Positions 53,693 through 62,734 of a DNA stretch of 64,000 nt are shown here, one piece after another (the stretch's first letter is position 1; each line of letters starts with the position of its first letter). The stretch is from Streptomyces lydicus (GTDB lineage: Bacteria > Actinomycetota > Actinomycetes > Streptomycetales > Streptomycetaceae): assembly GCF_004125265.1 (NCBI RefSeq), contig NZ_RDTE01000003.1, positions 8,546,876 through 8,610,875 of the forward strand, read 5' to 3'. A program made the translations under genes and the position numbers. The notes beneath the pieces were generated by a model. That model saw only the letters and a program-made list of their open reading frames with translations. It was not told where the DNA came from and did no database searches.

Positions 53693-56600
53693 GACTGGTG
53701 CCTCCGGCGGTTGAGGTGGTCCTGTACGGCGCCGCGGGCGATGCCGAGCACGGTCAGCTCGCGGGCACTGGAACCACCGAAGAGGCGGTTGCAGACCATG
53801 TGCAGCAGACTGCCGACGACCCGCCCCTCGGGTGTGTCTCCGGAATCCCGTACGCACGTGGCAAGTTGCCGTACGGCCTCGTCGCGCGGGCGTAGCGCGT
53901 CGAGGACGCGGGCGCCGGCCGGGTCCTCGACGAGGACGGGCCAGCCGCCGTAGGGGTCGACGAGGCGGCGCCACTGTGCGGGCCGGGCACGGAACGCCGC
54001 GGGCAGGTCGCGGCGCGCGCCGGTCATGGACAGCCAGGCCGCGGCGCCGTCGTCACCACAGTCCTCGGTGCCCCGTACGTTGCCGGGCGCCGGCGGTCCG
54101 AAGGCGCTGGCCAGCGCGGCGCAGGAGACAACGGCGAGGTCGTCGACGTCGTAGTCGTTGGCAGGGTCCTTGGCCACGCGCAGCAGTTCGATGACGGCTT
54201 CACTGTCGTACCGGAAGACGTCCTCGGCCAGCCGCTGGGCGGCGGGGCCGCCGTAGCGCTCGGTTTCCGGGTCGTACTGGGCGAGGGTGTGGCTGCGCAG
54301 CAACCCTTCGCGCTGCCACCGCTGGAGCAGCGCGCCGGCCGCGGGAGCGACCTTGCCCCACAGCTCCTTCGGGCTGTCGCCGTGCAGCCGCAGCCGCAGG
54401 TGGTGGCCGCCGTCGTCGGTGTAGCGGATGAAGAACCAGCCGTCCGCGCCCTTCTGCCCCGCCAGGTCGGACCAGTTCGGGGATGTGGTCGCGCAGCAGG
54501 TCGTCCTGGGTGCGGGCGGAGCCGTGCAGTTTGAGGTAGAGCCACTCGCCGCCAGGCCGTGGACGGTGCGTCCGGGCTGGCGGTGTCCGGCGTACGGGCG
54601 GCGGCGGGGCGTATCAGTCTCCCGGCGGGTCAGCGGGACAACCAGCTCGAAGGTGTGCCCGGCGAGCGGGCTGTCCAGCCAGTCCTCGTATTCGCCGGGG
54701 ACTTCTTGGGCGATCAGGTCGGAGTGGCGCAGCACTTGGTCGAGCAGCAGCTCGCGGTGCCACGTGTTCCCGAGGTCGAGCAGCAGCCGCTGGTCGGCAG
54801 TGACGGCGAGTATCCGGGGCGGTACGTCCCAGGCGGCCCGCCAGTCGCCGATCGCGCGGTCCCAGTCGGCGACGCGGGCATCGTCACTCCTCGCTCGCAG
54901 CTCTTCGGCTCGCGCGCGAATCCCGTCCAACCGCCAGACGGCGGAGGCCAGTACGAAGTGTCCGTACCGCACCCGCGGCACGAAGGGAGAGTCGGCGAGC
55001 GGCCCCCAGTTCCACGGCTCCCACAGCCGCTGGCCCTCCAGCCCGATCTCCCACAGCAGCCGGACGGCGTTGGGTGCCTGGGCCGGTGCGCTGACCATGT
55101 TGCCGGAGCACGGGCACGATTTCGCGGCCGGTGGGCAGGTGGACGGCGGTCAGCCCGGTCCAGAGTGGCACCGACGCCGATGTCGCACAGGTGCAGTTCC
55201 TTGATACCGGCGACCTCGGGGACGCCGACGCTGATGCGGCTGCCGGTGGCCGGGGTGGTGTGCGCGAGGTTGGCGGCCCGGCCCGAGCGCGTCCTGAAGG
55301 CGAGATCGACGGGGACGGCGTCCTGGATGTGCACCGGGTTGTCACCGTGCAGTGCGGCGAACTCCGTCCGCCAGCCGGGATGCAGGTCGGCGAACCGGGC
55401 GAAGGTGGACCCCGGCCCGGTGCGAGCCGGGCGAAGGTGAGAGGAAGACGTGGAATTCGCCGTCGTCCAGCGCCTCCACCGAGGGGGCGACGACCTGCAC
55501 CGTCACCTCGCAGGAGTTGGGGCAAGTCCGCGCGGTCGGCGCTGTCGTGGCACAGCTCGTCGAGGTCCGCGTCGCCGAGGACGACCTCGCGCCGTCCGGC
55601 GCGCTGGGCGGCGGCGGCCAGCCGGGCCATGGCACGGTCCCGGCGGGCAGTGCGGGGGTCATCGGGCGGGACGGGTGCTGCCTCGCTGTTGGGCCAGCCG
55701 TAGCCCGCCGGGGCGCCCAGTCCTGTCGACTCGTCGAGGAGTTCCAGGACCGGCACCAGCCGGTCGGCTCCGTACACATCGAGAAAACGACGGTGGTAGT
55801 CACGCAGGGCGAAGAGACCGAGCTTGGAGCGGGAGAGGCGCCACATGACACCGGTGGCTTCTTCGATCACGTCACGCACCGCGTACGGCAGGTGCAGCCG
55901 GTGTCGAGGCGGGTGTCGATGTGCACCGGCGTGTCGTCGGGTTCCACCGACCGCGCCGCCTTCAGCAGCCGGCCCAGGTGTTCGCGGCCGTCGCCGACGG
56001 GTCGGGCGTCGTACGCCTGTCGTCGGTGCTCAACGGCCAGCAGAGCGTCGTGTATCCGGCAGGTGTCCTCGGACGGCTCGGTGACCGGGGCGAGCAGCTG
56101 CAGAACGTGGCGCAGCGGGTCGCTGCCCGTCCAGTGGCGGGCGCAGCCCCGGTGATGAGGATCTCCTGCCGTACCAGTTCCGCTAGCAGGCCGCGGACCC
56201 GCTCGGCAGGCGCGCCGGGGAAGGCCTCGGCGGTGCGCTGGACCAGTTCCTCGTACGGCAGTGGGGCCGCGGCCTCGGCCACGGCCCGTTCGACGACCGC
56301 TGTCCTGCGCACGGACACCGTGGAGCGGCCCTCGCCCGCTCTCGCCGGGGGGCACGCCCTGGGTGGAGGGCGAGGTGAGGACCAGCCGGTCCCCGCGCGG
56401 AAGCAGGGCCTGGTGGGCCTGGACGGTGAGTTTGGACAGCACGGCCGGGTCGCGTTCGAGACGGTGGCCGATCCTGGTGAGCCACTGCATGTCGGCGTGG
56501 GTGCGGGTGCGGTGCGCTGTGCCGCGCTCGGCCTTGGCAGTGGAGTCGAACTGTCCGGTCGCCACGCCCGCAAAAAGCCGAAGGGGGTGGGCCGGGTCCG

Positions 56601-56912
56601 CATCCTGATGTCGTAGCGGAGCACGGCGAGCGCGGCCCGGCGCAGCTGCCCCGCCTTGATGCCGGCGGTGCCGCGCTCGGTGACGCGGTGGACCATGGCG
56701 CTGAGGCTGGGCGAGGCGAGGTCGAGTGCCTCGCTCAGGACGGGGTCGGCAGGGACCGAAGCGAGCAGTTCGGTGCAGGCGGCCAGGTCCTGGGGGCCTC
56801 CCGCGGCGGGGAGAGGCAGGCTGGAATCTCCCGGCGCTGACGGTGCCAGCGGTGCTCGGTACAGGAAGACGTCTTTCGCCTCGAACGGTGTCTCCTGCGA
56901 CGGTTCCCTCAC
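53689..56912 (-). pseudogene. lanB: Class I lantibiotic dehydratase, multiply frameshifted
   Basis: A gene of about 1075 codons from GTG at 56912 (REPSQETPFEAKDVFLYRAP). LanB dehydrates Ser and Thr of the precursor by glutamyl-tRNA-dependent glutamylation and elimination. The protein can be followed only by switching frames about ten times: near 56575 (after RMRTRPTPFG), 56350, 56140, 55897, 55515, 55410, 55170, 55100, 54575 and 54480. Landmarks survive: LHLPYAVRDVIEEATGVMWR, EVTVQVVAPSVEAL, VRYGHFVLASAVWRLDGIRA, GGEWLYLKLHGSARTQDDLL and GADGWFFIRYTDDGGHHLRL. Several shifts fall in T5, G6 or G4 runs. Either sequence errors or decay. Confidence 0.88.
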
Positions 56913-56957
56913 GGGTGTCCCCCTTCTCTTCCTTACCCCTGCGTTCCCGGGAGCAGC

Positions 56958-56989
56958 CCGTGGGGCCGGGCGCCCGCCCGGCCCCACGG
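56958..56989 (-). terminator. Hairpin between lanA and lanB (attenuator)
   Basis: A perfect 14-bp stem (CCGTGGGGCCGGGC at 56958-56971 and its complement at 56976-56989) with a 4-base loop, ten bases after the lanA stop. It probably stops most transcripts so that precursor mRNA exceeds that of the enzymes, as in many lantibiotic operons. Confidence 0.8.
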
Positions 56990-56999
56990 ATACGTGCCG

Positions 57000-57170
57000 T
57001 CAGCAGCAGTGGCTGCAGCCGGAGCCGCCACCGTCGCTGGTGCAGCCCGGGGTGCAGAACGAGATGCTTGTGATGGCCGGGCCGGCGACGGACTTCTCCA
57101 CGCCGATCTCCAGGTCGAGGTCGAACAGGTTCGCGCCGTTCTGCGCCTGAGCGGGGGCCTTTAAGCCCAT
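57000..57170 (-). CDS. lanA: Class I lanthipeptide precursor, planosporicin-like
   Basis: A 56-residue prepropeptide with GGAGGAG before the ATG. Leader residues 1-32 contain the LanB-binding box FDLD at 16-19 (LFDLDLEIGVEKS) and end GPA. The core, residues 33-56, begins ITSISFCTPGC, continues Thr-Ser-Asp and ends GGGSGCSHCC. From recalled sequences, planosporicin has Val4, Trp6 and Glu14 where this has Ile, Phe and Asp; microbisporicin has Trp4 and Pro14. Spacing of all Cys, Ser and Thr is conserved, so the five-ring topology (3-7, 8-11, 13-20, 18-23, 21-24) and cell-wall lipid II target are expected. Confidence 0.93.
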   Translation of the reverse strand: MGLKAPAQAQNGANLFDLDLEIGVEKSVAGPAITSISFCTPGCTSDGGGSGCSHCC

Positions 57171-57397
57171 GTTGACTCCTCCGTAGAAACCGAATGTTTG
57201 TTCGTGAATCGCGATCCGTAATCACGCAATCACGGCTGTCCGCGACGGATCAATAGGTCCGAACTCGCTTGGCAGTTCTGGCAGTTCGGTGCCACGAGAG
57301 CCGCGGTGCGGCGGTTGCCCCGGCACCTACGGCCGAAAATCGAGGATCGTGCCGACGAAGAGTGAACCGAACAGCGCTTTCTTGATACGTACGTGGT
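57171..57397. promoter_or_regulatory. Divergent lanA / sigma-factor promoter region
   Basis: This separates lanA (minus) from the ECF sigma gene (plus). On the plus strand GAACC (57364-57368), 15 bases, then GATAC (57384-57388) fits an ECF-type promoter ten bases before the GTG. TGGCAGTTC is tandemly repeated at 57270-57287. For lanA a weak candidate is GGACC-N15-GACAG on the minus strand (about 57235-57259), which would leave a leader RNA of roughly 60 bases. Confidence 0.5.
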
Positions 57398-57955
57398 GTG
57401 AGTTCGGACGAAGCTCTGCTTACCGCCGTCGCCCACGGCGACCAGACCGCCCTACGGGCCCTCTACGAGAGGCATGCTGCCGCCATGCTCCGCCTCATCC
57501 GCAGACTCACCTCGGACCAGGGCGTGTCCGAGGAGATCCTGCAGGAGACCTGGCTGGCCGTATGGCGCTCGGCTGAAGGATTCCGCGGCGAATCCTCCGT
57601 ACGGGGCTGGCTCATGGGCGTGGCCCGACGGCAGGCCCACAACCAGCTCCGCAGATCCCGGCCGCAACTGGCGGACCTGGCCGAGGCTCAGGACGTGGCC
57701 GACCCGGCGCCGAGCGTCGAGGACCAGATCGTGGTGGAGTCCGAGCACACCGCGCTACGGGCAGCCGTGCGCGCCCTTCCTGAGCATCTGCGCGAGGTCC
57801 TCGCGCTGGTGCTGGTCGAGGAGATGGCCTACCCGGAAGTGGCCACCGCGCTCGCCATCCCGGTGGGTACCGTCAAAAGCCGGATGTCCCACGCGCGAAG
57901 GCGACTGGGTAGCATGCTCGCCGCCTCGCGGCTGGAAGGAACGGGACGACGATGA
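57398..57955 (+). CDS. ECF sigma factor of the lantibiotic cluster (PspX/MibX-like)
   Basis: A 185-residue sigma-70 family protein. Region 2 is ALRALYERHAAAMLRLIRRL to ILQETWLAVWRSAEGFRGES; region 4 is ALPEHLREVLALVLVEEMAY to VGTVKSRMSHARRRLG. The GTG lies ten bases behind a GAACC-N15-GATAC promoter, suggesting it drives its own gene. Its stop overlaps the anti-sigma start (ATGA). By analogy with the planosporicin circuit it activates the biosynthetic operons once released from W. Confidence 0.9.
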   Translation: MSSDEALLTAVAHGDQTALRALYERHAAAMLRLIRRLTSDQGVSEEILQETWLAVWRSAEGFRGESSVRGWLMGVARRQAHNQLRRSRPQLADLAEAQDVADPAPSVEDQIVVESEHTALRAAVRALPEHLREVLALVLVEEMAYPEVATALAIPVGTVKSRMSHARRRLGSMLAASRLEGTGRR

Positions 57956-58890
57956 ACGAACACTTCGCGGACGACGTCTTGGCGCGTCTGGCATGCCCCG
58001 GAACCGTCGCCCCGAGCCACCGGCGGCACTTGGACGGCTGTGCCGACTGCCGTACAAGGATGGCAGTCTGGCAGGGCATCAAGGGCGCGGCGCGCGCGGA
58101 GGCAGCGGAACAGACCGTCTCCGTGCCGTCCTTCGATGCCCTGCTGGGGCCCGCGCTGGCCGCTGCCGGTCCCTCCGGCGCAAGTCAGCCGCGCTCCACC
58201 GTTCCGGTCTCCGTCGATGAAGCGGATACCGACCCGGTCACGGGCACCGGGCGCGCCCCCGGTCTCGCCCGGCCCTGGCGGACGGCCTGGCAGCTGGCGC
58301 TGCGACAGGCCGTGCTGATGCCCAGGATGTGGGCGCCACTGAGCGCGGTCGGCTTCGTCGGCGCGGCTCTTCTGTCGTCGGCGCATGTACAGGAACGGCT
58401 CGGCGTGCGCCTGTTCGGTGCGGTGGCGGTGCTGCTGGTGCTGTTGGGAGCGCTGATCGTGGCCTCGCCGCGCCGAGACCCACGGCGTGAGCTGCTGTTC
58501 ACCCTGCCGGTGCCGCCCGCGGCGGTGTTCCTGGCCAGGCTGACCGTGGTGCTCTGCGTCGACCTGGCGCTCGCGATGGCCTGTTCGGCGCTGGTGCAGG
58601 GACCCGGATGGTGGGCGGTGGTCGCAAGCTGGCTCGGCCAGTCGTTGCTGACCGCGTCGCTCGCGCTCGCCTTGGCCGTCCGGTTCGCTCCGGCGGTGGG
58701 CGCGGCGGCGGGGGGCGCGTTGTGGATCCTGGGCGTGGTGAGCGGGCCGGGCGGCGTGCTCACCACACCGATCGATGCGTTGTTGGACCCGCTGCTGTCG
58801 ACGACGCCGTGGACCATGGCGCTGGCCGTGGTCCTGCTGGGATGGGCTGCCTCCACCATGAGGTCGTTCGGCGAGGCCACGCTGGCGTAG
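57952..58890 (+). CDS. Membrane anti-sigma factor (PspW/MibW-like)
   Basis: A 312-residue protein. The N-terminus is a zinc-type anti-sigma domain: FADDVLARLACPG followed by HRRHLDGCADCRTRM, giving the Hx3Cx2C motif. After a Ser/Pro linker come six hydrophobic helices (VGFVGAALLSSAHV, LFGAVAVLLVLLGALIV, and others to MALAVVLLGWAAS). It should bind the ECF sigma factor at the membrane and release it on a signal. It is coupled to the sigma gene by overlap. Confidence 0.88.
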   Translation: MNEHFADDVLARLACPGTVAPSHRRHLDGCADCRTRMAVWQGIKGAARAEAAEQTVSVPSFDALLGPALAAAGPSGASQPRSTVPVSVDEADTDPVTGTGRAPGLARPWRTAWQLALRQAVLMPRMWAPLSAVGFVGAALLSSAHVQERLGVRLFGAVAVLLVLLGALIVASPRRDPRRELLFTLPVPPAAVFLARLTVVLCVDLALAMACSALVQGPGWWAVVASWLGQSLLTASLALALAVRFAPAVGAAAGGALWILGVVSGPGGVLTTPIDALLDPLLSTTPWTMALAVVLLGWAASTMRSFGEATLA

Positions 58891-59036
58891 CGGGGCACGT
58901 GTGTGAACCACTACGGACTCGGCCGCTACGTACAGGGTGCACCGCCGCTCGCAGCCGTCCCCCCGTAGCACGCTGCGAGCGGCGGTGCCACCCCGCGCTC
59001 ACCGAGAGGCAGGGGAACAACGGGAGGAGCTGCGAC

Positions 59037-59678
59037 ATGACCGCTGGGACGTGGTGGGCTCACGAAGTGCGCCGCTGCGGAAGACAGGCCTTCATACTGC
59101 CGGGTCTGGCGGTGCTCCTTGCATACGCGGCGGTGGCCGCGGGTCCTGGCGGCGGAACGGTCTTGGGACGTGCGCTGCTGAGCTGCGCGCTCCCCGCCGC
59201 CACGGCACTGGCCTGTGCGGCGGCGGTGGCACGGGAGCCGATGCTGGAACTTCATCTGTCGCTGCCCACCCCCTACCCGCGCACCGTCGCTCGCCGTCTG
59301 GCCTGGCCCGCCTCCGTCACCGCGGTCGCCGCCCCCGCCCTGGTGGGCCTGGTCGCGGCCACCGGCCACCCCCTCGCCCCCATGGCCGTACTGCTGGAGC
59401 TGGCCGGTCTGACCGTGCTGCTGAGCGGTGGTGCGGTGTGGGCGACGGTTCGGACCGGATCGGCCGCGTCCGCCACCGGACTGGTCGTCGCGGCCGTCCT
59501 GGCCAAGCTGCTGCTGATCGACCGGGTGGTGCCGGAAGGAGCAGGGCAGGCGCTTCCGGCTCTGCTGGCCGGCGTCTGGCTGACCGCGCTGGCGCTGCGT
59601 GCACTCGGCCCGGGCGGACGCTCCGGTGCCCGTCTCGGCCACGGCGCCGGTGCCCACTTCGGCCCTGGGGAGGCGTGA
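59037..59678 (+). CDS. Lantibiotic cluster membrane protein (PspJ-like ABC subunit)
   Basis: A 213-residue membrane protein with about six helices (FILPGLAVLLAYAAVAAG, ALLSCALPAATALACAAAVA, LLELAGLTVLLSGGAVWATV). GGGAGGAGC precedes the ATG. Together with the next two genes it forms a J-Y-Z-type ABC system. The stop overlaps the next start (TGATG). Role in export or immunity is inferred from position. Confidence 0.8.
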   Translation: MTAGTWWAHEVRRCGRQAFILPGLAVLLAYAAVAAGPGGGTVLGRALLSCALPAATALACAAAVAREPMLELHLSLPTPYPRTVARRLAWPASVTAVAAPALVGLVAATGHPLAPMAVLLELAGLTVLLSGGAVWATVRTGSAASATGLVVAAVLAKLLLIDRVVPEGAGQALPALLAGVWLTALALRALGPGGRSGARLGHGAGAHFGPGEA

Positions 59679-60472
59679 TGACCGCCCTGCTGTGGACCCT
59701 GCGCTACGAGGCTTTGATGGCGGCCCGCCGCAAGGCCGTATGGGGTGCGGTGCTGCCCCTGGCCCTGCTCAGCCTGCTGCTGGCCGCGACCTCGCCCGTC
59801 GTCACCGGACACCACGACCCGGCCGCCCGGGCCGGCGCGGCCGCGGTGCTCGTCAACACCTTCTGCACGCTCGGCGTGGGCATCGCGCTCGCCGACCGGC
59901 TGCGCCGCGGCCTCGAAGCGCGCGGCATGACCGAGCTGCTGACCGCCACCCCCGCCGGACCGCTTCCCCGGACCGCCGGGACTCTGGGCGGCCCGCTGCT
60001 GACCGCTCTGGCGCCGGTCGCCGCCTCTTTCCTGCTGTACGCCGCGGTGGTCTCGGTGACCGGGGGCTCCATCGCGCCGTTCGGCTCGGCGGTGGTCTCG
60101 CTGGTGACGGCTGTGCTCCCGGCGGCGCTGCTGGTCACCGCGTTCGCCGGACTGCTCGGCGTATTGCTTCCGGTGGCCGCGGCGCGCGCCGTCACGGTCG
60201 CGGTGTGGCTGTGGGCCTGCCACTTCCCGCCGAACTTCTCGCCGCTGCCCACGGCGACCGGCACCGTCTTCTCGCCGCTCGGCGGCTATCCGCTGGTCGC
60301 CTGGGCGCGCGCACCCGAGGTGTGGGCGGCCAGGCAGGGCACCGGAGCGCTGCGTCCCGCGGTCAGTGACGCGACCGCGCTGCTGAACGTCGCCCTCGTC
60401 CTCGCGATGGCTGCGGCCTGCTACGCGCTCGGCCATCTCGTCGCCCGCATCAGACGACACGGAGCATCATGA
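59678..60472 (+). CDS. Lantibiotic cluster ABC permease (PspY-like)
   Basis: A 264-residue permease with six helices (VLPLALLSLLLAATSPVVTG, ALAPVAASFLLYAAVVSVTG, LVTAFAGLLGVLLPVAAARA). The N-terminus LLWTLRYEALMAARRKAVWG is typical of ABC-2 proteins. It overlaps both neighbours by a few bases, so J, Y and Z are translationally coupled. Confidence 0.85.
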   Translation: MTALLWTLRYEALMAARRKAVWGAVLPLALLSLLLAATSPVVTGHHDPAARAGAAAVLVNTFCTLGVGIALADRLRRGLEARGMTELLTATPAGPLPRTAGTLGGPLLTALAPVAASFLLYAAVVSVTGGSIAPFGSAVVSLVTAVLPAALLVTAFAGLLGVLLPVAAARAVTVAVWLWACHFPPNFSPLPTATGTVFSPLGGYPLVAWARAPEVWAARQGTGALRPAVSDATALLNVALVLAMAAACYALGHLVARIRRHGAS

Positions 60473-61374
60473 ACATCACCACTGAGCGACTGACGATGGT
60501 CCACCCCGGCGGCCGCCGCGCGCTGGACACCCTCGACCTCCACATCGAGAGCGGCACCGTCGGACTGCTGGGCGCCAACGGCGCGGGCAAGACAACCCTG
60601 TTGCGCATCCTCACCGGTGTGCTGCGGCCCACCTCCGGGCGGGTGCTCGTCGCCGGGCACGATCTGTCGACCGGCGCCGGACTCATCGCCGTCAAGCGCA
60701 CCCTGGGCTATCTGCCGCAGGAGCTGTCCCTCTACCCCGACCTGACCACACGTGAGTTCCTCGACTACATCGGCGTACTCAAGGGCATCCACGACAAGCG
60801 CGAACGCCGCCGTCAGGTCGACGACCGGATCGCCGAGGTCGGCCTGGACGAGCGGGCCGGCGAGCGGCTGGCCGGGTTCTCCGGTGGCATGAAGCGCAGG
60901 GTCGGCATCGCGCAAGCGCTGATGGGCGCCCCGTCCGTCCTGATCGTGGACGAGCCCACCACCGGCCTCGACCCGCACGAACGGATGCGTTTTCGCGCGC
61001 TGCTCGCCGGACTCGGCCGCGGCCGCACCGTACTGCTGTCCACCCACATCCTCGACGACGTCGCCCAGACCTGCCCCGAAGTGGCGGTGCTCGCCTCCGG
61101 CCGGCTGGTCTTCCACGACGCCACCACCGCTCTGGTCAGCCAGGCCGCGGGCTGCACGTACATGTGCCAGGCCACCGGCCCCACCGGCGGGCCGCCGCCC
61201 GGCGCCGAGGTGGTGAGCGCCGTGACCACCGCCGGGGGGACTGAGTACCGCATCGTCACGACCACTCCGCCCGCCGGGGCCCGTCCGGTCGAGCCGTCGA
61301 TCGAGGACGGTTACGCCGCCCTGCTCGGCGCCGACGGCGGGGCCCACCGCACCAGCACTCCGACAGTGAGGTAG
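60469..61374 (+). CDS. Lantibiotic cluster ABC ATPase (PspZ-like)
   Basis: A 301-residue ATPase with VGLLGANGAGKTTLLRIL, GFSGGMKRRVGIAQALMGAP and VLIVDEPTTGLDPHER. A C-terminal 70-residue extension follows the H-loop (LLSTHILDDV). Its start overlaps the permease stop. It powers the J-Y complex. Confidence 0.88.
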   Translation: MNITTERLTMVHPGGRRALDTLDLHIESGTVGLLGANGAGKTTLLRILTGVLRPTSGRVLVAGHDLSTGAGLIAVKRTLGYLPQELSLYPDLTTREFLDYIGVLKGIHDKRERRRQVDDRIAEVGLDERAGERLAGFSGGMKRRVGIAQALMGAPSVLIVDEPTTGLDPHERMRFRALLAGLGRGRTVLLSTHILDDVAQTCPEVAVLASGRLVFHDATTALVSQAAGCTYMCQATGPTGGPPPGAEVVSAVTTAGGTEYRIVTTTPPAGARPVEPSIEDGYAALLGADGGAHRTSTPTVR

Positions 61375-61381
61375 CCGACAA

Positions 61382-61777
61382 GTGATCACGAATAGCCGGT
61401 GTTTTACCGTGGCCTCAGCCTTGACGGGGCTGGCGCTGCTGGCCCTGACCGCCTGCGGGGGCAACAGCCGCAGCGACCCCGACACCAAGGATCCCGTACC
61501 GCTGCCCAGCCCGACCGCTACCAAGCAGCAGATCAGCGAGAAGAATCTCGGCTACACCTGGCCGTTGACGGTCGACCACGGCACCGCCGAGTGTCGCAAG
61601 GGCGACCAAGCCGTCATCACCGTCCCGGACGGCACGACATACGCGCTCAACGACCGTGCCCGGCATGCCGGTTACAGCGACATCGATCCGGTGCGCGTAT
61701 CCGGCGACAGCGGTGACAAGGTGAGCCTCGGCTCACTGCTCAGCAAGACCCTGAAGCTCTGCCGGGTCGGCAGATGA
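61382..61777 (+). CDS. Lipoprotein (PspQ/MibQ-like, DUF2511-type)
   Basis: A 131-residue lipoprotein from GTG at 61382. The signal region ends in the lipobox LTAC at residues of about 22-25, followed by a Gly/Ser/Pro linker and a folded part (NLGYTWPLTVDHGTAECRKG, TVPDGTTYALNDRARHAGYS) with two cysteines, as in DUF2511 proteins. It starts seven bases after the Z gene. A surface immunity role, shielding lipid II or binding the product, is inferred from its place in the cluster. Confidence 0.82.
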   Translation: MITNSRCFTVASALTGLALLALTACGGNSRSDPDTKDPVPLPSPTATKQQISEKNLGYTWPLTVDHGTAECRKGDQAVITVPDGTTYALNDRARHAGYSDIDPVRVSGDSGDKVSLGSLLSKTLKLCRVGR

Positions 61778-61887
61778 CCGGACACTGGCGGGTCCTGCGC
61801 CGAACGCGAGTGTGATCCAGGGCATTGCGTCGCCCACTGACCACGGGACGAACAACACGGGGATCAACATTACGGGGGAACATCGCC

Positions 61888-62619
61888 TTGCATCAGCACG
61901 CTTCGACTACCACCGAGCTCCACGTCCTGGCCCACTCCGGACTCAAGGCACACTTCGACTCACCGCACGCCCCTCTCAGCACGCTCCGTTCCGGCCTGGA
62001 CTGCATCGACTTCGTCGACGGCGGGGATCTGACCGCACCCGGCCGCGCGCTCGATCTGCCGGTGCTGTTACCGGTCACCAGCGAGTTCCAGGTCGAGGAA
62101 CTGCGCGCCATACGGGTGCGGCATCCGTTGTCACTGCTCATCGCGGTCACAAGCGACATCTCGGGATACCGGACGTACTACGCGATCCGTTCCGGCGCGA
62201 ACTTCGTGCTCAACCTCGCCATACCCGGCAAGAGCCAGATCGACATGCTCTACGCACAGCTCCGGGTGCACCGCATGACCAGTCCCGCCGAGACCACCAC
62301 CACCTGGCTCCAGGCCATCCCGGCCGACCAGGGCGGTCGTCACCACGGTAACGACGACGGCGAGCCTGCGCCCCGTACCGACGTCGACCGCGAGGCCCAC
62401 ATCACCGGAGCACCGCTGAGACCGACCCTCCCCACGTACGACACGGAGTTGATGCGGCTGCTCTGCACGTCCACCACCGTGTCCGAGATTGCGCGGCGCT
62501 ACTTCTGTTCCGAACGGTCCATGTACCGCCGTATCCGCAGGCTTTACGACGATCTGGGCGTCGGAAGCCGTGCCGAACTGATGTCGCTGCGCCGTGCTCG
62601 GCTTGAGCCGACCCGTTGA
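61888..62619 (+). CDS. LuxR-type regulator of the lantibiotic cluster (PspR/MibR-like)
   Basis: A 243-residue protein from TTG at 61888, with GGGGGAA upstream. The N-terminal half has no recognised sensor (TELHVLAHSGLKAHF, FVDGGDLTAPGRALDLPVLL). The C-terminus is a LuxR/GerE helix-turn-helix: LLCTSTTVSEIARRYFCSER and SMYRRIRRLYDDLGVGSRAE. In related clusters this regulator triggers the biosynthetic operon and depends on the ECF sigma factor. GAACA-N14-ATTAC just upstream (61850-61873) may be such a promoter. Confidence 0.85.
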   Translation: MHQHASTTTELHVLAHSGLKAHFDSPHAPLSTLRSGLDCIDFVDGGDLTAPGRALDLPVLLPVTSEFQVEELRAIRVRHPLSLLIAVTSDISGYRTYYAIRSGANFVLNLAIPGKSQIDMLYAQLRVHRMTSPAETTTTWLQAIPADQGGRHHGNDDGEPAPRTDVDREAHITGAPLRPTLPTYDTELMRLLCTSTTVSEIARRYFCSERSMYRRIRRLYDDLGVGSRAELMSLRRARLEPTR

Positions 62620-62683
62620 CGGCACGCGCCTGCTGACACACCAAGGGCCGCCTGGACGTGCGCCTTTCGCGTATCCGGCCCTC

Positions 62684-62718
62684 TGATGGCCCCGTGACGC
62701 TCAGTCCCGGGGCCATCA
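62684..62718. terminator. Bidirectional terminator
   Basis: TGATGGCCCCG (62684-62694) and CGGGGCCATCA (62708-62718) form a perfect 11-bp stem with a 13-base loop between the convergent LuxR and ABC genes. Confidence 0.85.
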
Positions 62719-62734
62719 ACCGTCCCGCCGCCGG

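Noticed and set aside
54024..54545. 173-codon frame starting MALPQTARLRPHPG inside lanB
   Set aside because: A shadow frame; the real protein in this stretch is GGEWLYLKLHGSARTQDDLL in one frame and GADGWFFIRYTDDGG in another.
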